DNA of 9,730 nt from Chloroflexota bacterium (lineage in GTDB: Bacteria > Chloroflexota > Anaerolineae > UBA4142). Both the position numbers and the translations under genes were made by a program. Each line of letters opens with the position of its first letter. Position 1 is the stretch's first letter. The notes beneath the pieces were generated by a model that was not told the DNA's origin, did no database searches, and was given only the letters and a program-made list of their open reading frames with translations. Location of the stretch: NCBI GenBank assembly GCA_023380675.1, contig JAMCRS010000156.1, positions 1-9,730 of the forward strand, given 5' to 3'. Positions 6,701 to 9,730 of this stretch are shown piece by piece.

Positions 6701-9700
6701 CTCGGGTTAGGTTCGGCTCTCCCGCCGGCCGACTACGATGGGGACGGCAAGATCGACCCAGCGACCCTTTGGCAGAACCATTGGGACATCCTGACCTCGA
6801 CTTCCAACTACACGCAGATCATCCATTACCCGTTCGACGCTGGGATCGCGGTCCCGGGTGACTACGACGGCGACGGCAAAGCCGAGATCGCCGTCCTCGC
6901 CGGCGGCGAGACCGGCGTGCAGTATTGGAAGATCCAGAACAGGTACCTCACCGGCGAGTCGTCGAATTTCGTCTATTTGACACAGACGATCAAAGAGACC
7001 CACGACGGCCAGCAATCGTACAAAGACACAAAGACCACACATGCCTACGATGATTATGGGAACTTGATCGAGACCGACGAGTTCGAGAATGGCGATGCGC
7101 CGTCGGCTTATCGCAAGACCATAAGCACATTCAACCCCAACACCGATCCCGCCGCGTGGGTCTTGAACAAGGCCGGTTCGACAAAGGTCGTCGACGAAAA
7201 TGGCACTACCGTCTCGGAGACCCGCAATTTCTACGATCACAACGCGAGCTATGCCAGCCCGCCTTTCCGCGGCGACCTCACACGCGTCGACGTCTCCGCT
7301 GACGTGGGGACGCCGACCAACTTTTTCCCACAGACTCAAAACGGTTATGACTCCTACGGCAACCTTACGTCTGTCACGGACGCTATCAGTCACACCGTCC
7401 AATACGATTACGACTCCAGTTATCACACGTTTGTAACAACCGTAACAAACGCGTTGGGCCAGCAGACCGGGAGCGGTTACGACTATCGCCTGGGGAAGGT
7501 GGCAGCGACGACAGACCCGAATCAAGCGACGACCTCGTACGAATACGACGTCTTTGGAAGGCCGACATCGGTGACGGCGCCGCTGGAGCAGGGCCATGCT
7601 GCAACGGCGTTATATGACTACACCTTGGGGAATCCGCGGTCAATGGTTCACGTGCAAGTGCGACGCGACGCCGGCGGCTCGGCCGACCCAGAATACCAGG
7701 AGGCCTGGTGGTTCTACGACGGTCTGGGGCGCGTAATCCAGCAGCAGACCACGAGCGCTCACGGCTCGATCATCCTGACCAACACACAGTACGACGCACT
7801 CGGCCGGCTCGCACGAACGTCCAATCCATACGACCTATCTGCTCAAGGGAATCCGGTCTACGGCTATCGCGCGTTTTTGCCTGAGCTGTTTGGAGGCGCG
7901 GGAGGACCGACTCCAACGCCGACGCCGGGCCCGGCGCAGGGAGGGACATACGTCGACGCGGACTGGCTGCAGCCGTACACGGAGCACCAGTACGATGCGA
8001 TCAGCCGTGAGATCAAGACGGTCAATCCCGACCGGACTTTCCAAACCGCCCAGTTCAACCAATGGACGACGACGACGACGGACGCCAGCGGGCATCAAAA
8101 GCGCGCGACGCTCGACGCGTATGGGCGGACGATCGCGGTCGAGGAATTCAAGGGGGGCCAAACGTTCACGACCGAGTATGATTACGATCCCCTCGACCGA
8201 CTTTCGGTCGTAACTGACACGCTAAATTCGGCGATAACATTCTCTTACGACACGCTGGGACGTAAGATCGGAATGAGCGACCCCGACCTGGGGGTCTGGT
8301 CGTACGGCTACGACCCTGCCGGCAACCTGATCCAACAAACCGACCAGAAGGAACAGCGCACGTGCCTCTACTACGATGCACTCAACCGGCTCGTCGGCAA
8401 GAACTATCAGACGAGTGCATCCGCGTGCCCGGGCGCCAGCGGAACGTATTCCGTGACGAACAGGTACGACGAGGGCACGCACCAAGTGGGTCATCGGACC
8501 GGCGAGACGAAGCGTGACGTCGCTTCGACGAATTGGACGTACGACCTCCAGGGTAGGATGACGAGCGAGACCGATACGATCTCCGGCGCGCCAGCCGCCT
8601 ATGAGACACACTGGACGTACGACGCAATGGGCCGGACGCTGGAGATGACTTACCCGGACGGCGAGCACGTCCCGATGCAATACGACGACCAAGGACTGCT
8701 GGAGACACTGGGCGGTTACATCAGCGGCTCTGAGTACAACGCGGCCGGCCAATTGCTTTCGCTCAACTTTGGAGACGGCACGGCGACGACCTATGCCTAC
8801 AACTCTCAGAACCTCCGGTTGACGAGGTTGCAGACGACTGGCGGGACGGAGGCCATCCAGGACCTGACGTATGCGTACGATGCGGTCGGAAACGTTACGG
8901 GGCTTACGGATGGCGTGCGGAACGAATCGACTACCTATGAGTACGACGAGCTCGATCGGCTCACGAGCGCGTCGATCGCGGGGCTTTATACCCAGACCTG
9001 GGAGTACGACGCGGTCGGCAACATCACCCAGCGCACGGATAACGGTACGCAGAAAAACTATACCTACGGAGACCCGGCGCACAAACACGCTGCAACTGCC
9101 GTTGGCGGGCAGAACTATTCCTACGACGCGAACGGGAATATGACAGATCACGCCGGGGATAGCCTGACCTATGACAGCGAGAACCGCCTGACGCAGGTCA
9201 ACTCGAGTGGAGTGATCTCCGACTATGCTTACGACGGCGCCGGCAACCGGGTGAAAAAGGCGGTCACGGCAGGCGGGACTACGACGACCACGTTCTACGT
9301 CGGCAACTACTTCGAAGTGACCGGAAGCAGCACTACCAAGTACTATTACTTCGGCGCGCAGCGCGTCGCGATGCGGAACGCCCAGGGCGTCACCTATCTG
9401 CACGGGGACAATCTGGGTAGCACGAGCGTCACGAGCGGTGCGGTCGCGAGCTCCCAGACGTATTTTGCCTTCGGAGGCGTGCGCACCACAACGGGCAACG
9501 TGCCGACCGATTTCGGATTCACGGGGCAGCGCTTTGACTCCGATGCCGGGCTGATGTACTATGTCGCAAGATACTACGATCCGGCGATCGGCCGCTTCAC
9601 CCAGCCGGACACGCTCATCCCGGACCTGTACGACCCGCAGTCGCTCAACCGTTACACTTACGTCCGCAACAACCCGGTGCGGAATACGGATCCGACGGGA

Positions 9701-9730
9701 CACGACCCCCGTGACCAGTGGTACCACGCC
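3707..9730 (+). CDS. Secreted giant RHS-repeat protein (SpvB/RHS-like, Ca-binding repeats), C-terminus cut by window edge
   Basis: Open for 2008 codons with no stop. The ATG follows a strong AGGGAGGAG ribosome binding site (3695 to 3703). Layout by residue: 1 to 29 signal peptide (MKRS, hydrophobic core, likely cut ANA/DD); 71 to 212 Pro/Thr stalk; 213 to about 358 ZU5-like beta domain ending NHFTDYGLG; from 372 an SpvB/RHS-type N-terminal region with EVPAGRGGLQPVLTLSYSS; 833 to about 1080 six DxDGDGK repeats; about 1112 to 1890 YD repeats (YDALGRL, YDPAGNL, YEYDELDRL and similar); 1898 to 1999 the RHS core with HGDNLGSTS, GFTGQRFDSDAG, RYYDPAIGRF, LNRYTYVRNNP and DPTGH. Family knowledge: YD repeats build a hollow shell around a C-terminal toxin, and SpvB plus VCBS-type plus RHS order recalls fused Tc-toxin B/C components. 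It is probably exported by Sec and surface-bound or released. The effector that should follow DPTGH is outside the window, so toxin function is inferred. Transcription is probably attenuated by the leader upstream. Confidence 0.92.
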   Translation, partial: MKRSAAIRFAVLFVLLATLSVGLTAGANADDVSARGSAIGSSQDSLSAQARTGIGASLPSGRHDAFSPQAAEPVTDTETTVPTEPPTATEVPSAAPTSPPTDTPEATATTTQIPPPPKTRFPTDTPTAAREPSPTPTETPTVSAITLTPTFVPTESETAAPTITATATLTKTITETPTITATATITETPTITATATVTATPTVTPTAAITSTGIITVELGGFADIDSSQDQEIDLADGTVTVRFPKGVFSRFHRIRFDQPTVDFAKEDLRRQQVLYRFTIRAFDRSNLKQEVKQFAKPIRISFRYDLKTIGKWDQKDLTVVYWDAQKKRWVPVPSIVDQKSHQVIAETNHFTDYGLGEAPDIQTYLPSMESFQTDAFTGSAGASYSMEVPAGRGGLQPVLTLSYSSQSVDGMDGSSQASFVGTGWQFSGSYIARDTRDTWESDDDAFSLVMNGAGYDLVPDPNAAGIYHTTNEQFWRISYDQSGDKWLVVTNNGTRYEYGWSDNSRAVQARLDNHPVRLKTEAYAWWLTQVTDVHSNVITYEYWHDTNTTVCGDQYHPTRDNAIYPQTIQYNGGLTEITLTYTDRTDYNVIYPNNQCGAAPYQTKKLERVDVSTTADGSMQLVRKYSFQYDYSLFPGVWNVHDDGSGAYGRLALKQITHYGTDGQTALPAYTLTYNSSNLLAQAGNGIGGSVSFAYDSVTLGTKTFHRVVTKTTNDGVSPAATWSYAYEGAAVNDAAHSAAAQTGNPRAPAGSQSRGHSKVTVTDPTGAKTATTFLQDDVMAGRAERVEQLDRDGNPMTVVTNNYAQRTIVPAVAGFPKEGYRLGLGGPLPADYDGDGKTDLALQWQNYWHIYPSSTSYTQTVTVQPSWGTGEPADYNGDGKDEVAVFRDDGVWEIRSPYPTYGVVETHSFANGGPVQPADYDGDGKADPTTRFQNDWHLLKSSSGYTEYITVHTSPGTLVPGNYVGDGKADVTVFRGDGVFEIHSPYPSYGITTTYSLGLGSALPPADYDGDGKIDPATLWQNHWDILTSTSNYTQIIHYPFDAGIAVPGDYDGDGKAEIAVLAGGETGVQYWKIQNRYLTGESSNFVYLTQTIKETHDGQQSYKDTKTTHAYDDYGNLIETDEFENGDAPSAYRKTISTFNPNTDPAAWVLNKAGSTKVVDENGTTVSETRNFYDHNASYASPPFRGDLTRVDVSADVGTPTNFFPQTQNGYDSYGNLTSVTDAISHTVQYDYDSSYHTFVTTVTNALGQQTGSGYDYRLGKVAATTDPNQATTSYEYDVFGRPTSVTAPLEQGHAATALYDYTLGNPRSMVHVQVRRDAGGSADPEYQEAWWFYDGLGRVIQQQTTSAHGSIILTNTQYDALGRLARTSNPYDLSAQGNPVYGYRAFLPELFGGAGGPTPTPTPGPAQGGTYVDADWLQPYTEHQYDAISREIKTVNPDRTFQTAQFNQWTTTTTDASGHQKRATLDAYGRTIAVEEFKGGQTFTTEYDYDPLDRLSVVTDTLNSAITFSYDTLGRKIGMSDPDLGVWSYGYDPAGNLIQQTDQKEQRTCLYYDALNRLVGKNYQTSASACPGASGTYSVTNRYDEGTHQVGHRTGETKRDVASTNWTYDLQGRMTSETDTISGAPAAYETHWTYDAMGRTLEMTYPDGEHVPMQYDDQGLLETLGGYISGSEYNAAGQLLSLNFGDGTATTYAYNSQNLRLTRLQTTGGTEAIQDLTYAYDAVGNVTGLTDGVRNESTTYEYDELDRLTSASIAGLYTQTWEYDAVGNITQRTDNGTQKNYTYGDPAHKHAATAVGGQNYSYDANGNMTDHAGDSLTYDSENRLTQVNSSGVISDYAYDGAGNRVKKAVTAGGTTTTTFYVGNYFEVTGSSTTKYYYFGAQRVAMRNAQGVTYLHGDNLGSTSVTSGAVASSQTYFAFGGVRTTTGNVPTDFGFTGQRFDSDAGLMYYVARYYDPAIGRFTQPDTLIPDLYDPQSLNRYTYVRNNPVRNTDPTGHDPRDQWYHA
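3917..4342 (+). repeat. Pro/Thr-rich stalk with 36-base internal repeats
   Basis: Residues 71 to 212 are nearly all Pro, Thr, Ala, Glu, Val and Ile with no predicted fold. The end of the stalk contains tandem units PTITATATxTxT: a 16-residue copy (161 to 176, with a four-residue insertion), then exact 12-residue copies at 177 to 188 (4235 to 4270) and 189 to 200 (4271 to 4306), then PTVTPT. Such stalks are common in Chloroflexota surface proteins and hold domains away from the envelope. The third codon positions differ among copies, so the repeats are not very recent. Confidence 0.85.
4343..4780 (+). other. ZU5-like beta domain of the RHS protein ending in NHFT
   Basis: Residues 213 to about 358 show DGTVTVRFPKGVF, then LTVVYWD, RWVPVPSIVD and finally NHFTDYGLG (from N349). 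This order resembles ZU5-type and similar domains in bacterial surface proteins that finish with an HFS/HFT motif. In animal PIDD and related ZU5 proteins, HFS is a self-cleavage site. Whether this bacterial version cleaves is unknown. Confidence 0.4.
6203..6946 (+). repeat. Six alternating Ca-binding-type DxDGDG repeats (A-B-A-B-A-B)
   Basis: Motif starts are residues 833, 876, 921, 964, 1009 and 1052, so spacings alternate 43, 45, 43, 45, 43. Odd units (A) continue to WQNxW or FQNDW; even units (B) continue to AVFRxDGVxEI then SPYPxYG. The higher-order repeat is 88 residues (264 bases). The DxDGDG loops match FG-GAP/VCBS-type calcium sites. The fourth unit, NYVGDGKAD, has lost two Asp positions and probably binds poorly. 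The six units likely form one propeller-like module between the N-terminal region and the RHS shell. Confidence 0.8.
7040..9397 (+). repeat. YD (RHS) repeat region
   Basis: Residues 1112 to about 1897 carry many diverged copies of Y-x-Y-D-x-x-G-(R/N)-L, such as YEYDVFGRPTSV, YDALGRLARTS, YGYDPAGNLIQQT, YEYDELDRLTSAS and YDGAGNRVKK. These fold into the beta-strand shell of RHS proteins. A short PTPTPTPGP insert (residues 1401 to 1409, bases 7907 to 7933) interrupts the array. Confidence 0.88.
9398..9703 (+). other. RHS repeat-associated core domain
   Basis: Residues 1898 to 1999 contain the conserved closing segment of RHS proteins, ending in DPTGH (1995 to 1999). In characterised RHS and TcC proteins the core is an aspartyl-protease-like plug that cleaves just after DPxGL. 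Here Leu is His, so self-cleavage is uncertain. Only nine residues follow before the window ends. Confidence 0.88.

Noticed and set aside
5603..7597. Minus-strand open frames (5603 to 6661 and 6707 to 7597) opposite the DxDGDG repeats
   Set aside because: Antisense shadows of the RHS gene; their VPVVV/VDLAVPIVV-like periodicity simply mirrors the DYDGDGK repeats.
8222..9727. Minus-strand open frame of 501 codons opposite the RHS repeats
   Set aside because: It lies antisense to well-conserved RHS repeats and core. Its protein is Val/Arg-rich without motifs, as expected from reading GC-rich codons backwards.

Overview
The window holds two large, divergently transcribed genes, both cut by the window edges, separated by a 478-base intergenic region with promoters, short repeats and an intrinsic terminator. 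The GC-rich coding sequence and the long Pro/Thr linker (PT, TAT, TPT units) next to a signal peptide and an RHS shell suggest a Chloroflexota (Anaerolineae- or Thermomicrobia-like) bacterium. That assignment is inferred from style, not from a marker gene.

Region 1 to 3228, minus strand: an open frame of 1076 codons for a large GH13 (alpha-amylase superfamily) enzyme. The TIM-barrel motifs are present with the nucleophile, acid/base and third catalytic acid in order, flanked by a long helical N-terminal part and a long C-terminal part. The stop lies beyond position 1. The first 24 bases of the window are an exact inverted copy of bases 2815 to 2838 inside the same gene, which makes the left edge a suspected chimeric or rearranged junction.

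Region 3229 to 3706: a candidate promoter for the GH13 gene on the minus strand. On the plus strand there is a short inverted repeat, a tandem 12-base direct repeat, an extended -10 element, and a folded leader ending in a clear Rho-independent terminator 67 bases before the next gene. The segment just before the terminator can pair with the 5' arm of the terminator or with an identical ACCTG copy about 100 bases upstream. This looks like an attenuator or riboswitch-like switch.

Region 3707 to 9730, plus strand: 2008 codons of one secreted giant protein with no stop. In order it has a signal peptide, a Pro/Thr-rich stalk, a ZU5-like beta domain ending in NHFT, an SpvB/RHS-type N-terminal region, six Ca-binding-type DxDGDG repeats in an alternating A-B pattern, a long run of YD (RHS) repeats, and an RHS-associated core ending in DPTGH. 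The window stops nine residues after that core, where polymorphic toxins switch to a variable C-terminal effector. The effector and any immunity gene are therefore not visible.

The two genes have no obvious shared pathway: one is intracellular glucan metabolism and the other a secreted or surface RHS protein. The notable regulatory logic is the attenuated leader in front of a very expensive secreted protein. No tRNA, rRNA, CRISPR array, transposase or insertion sequence was seen.
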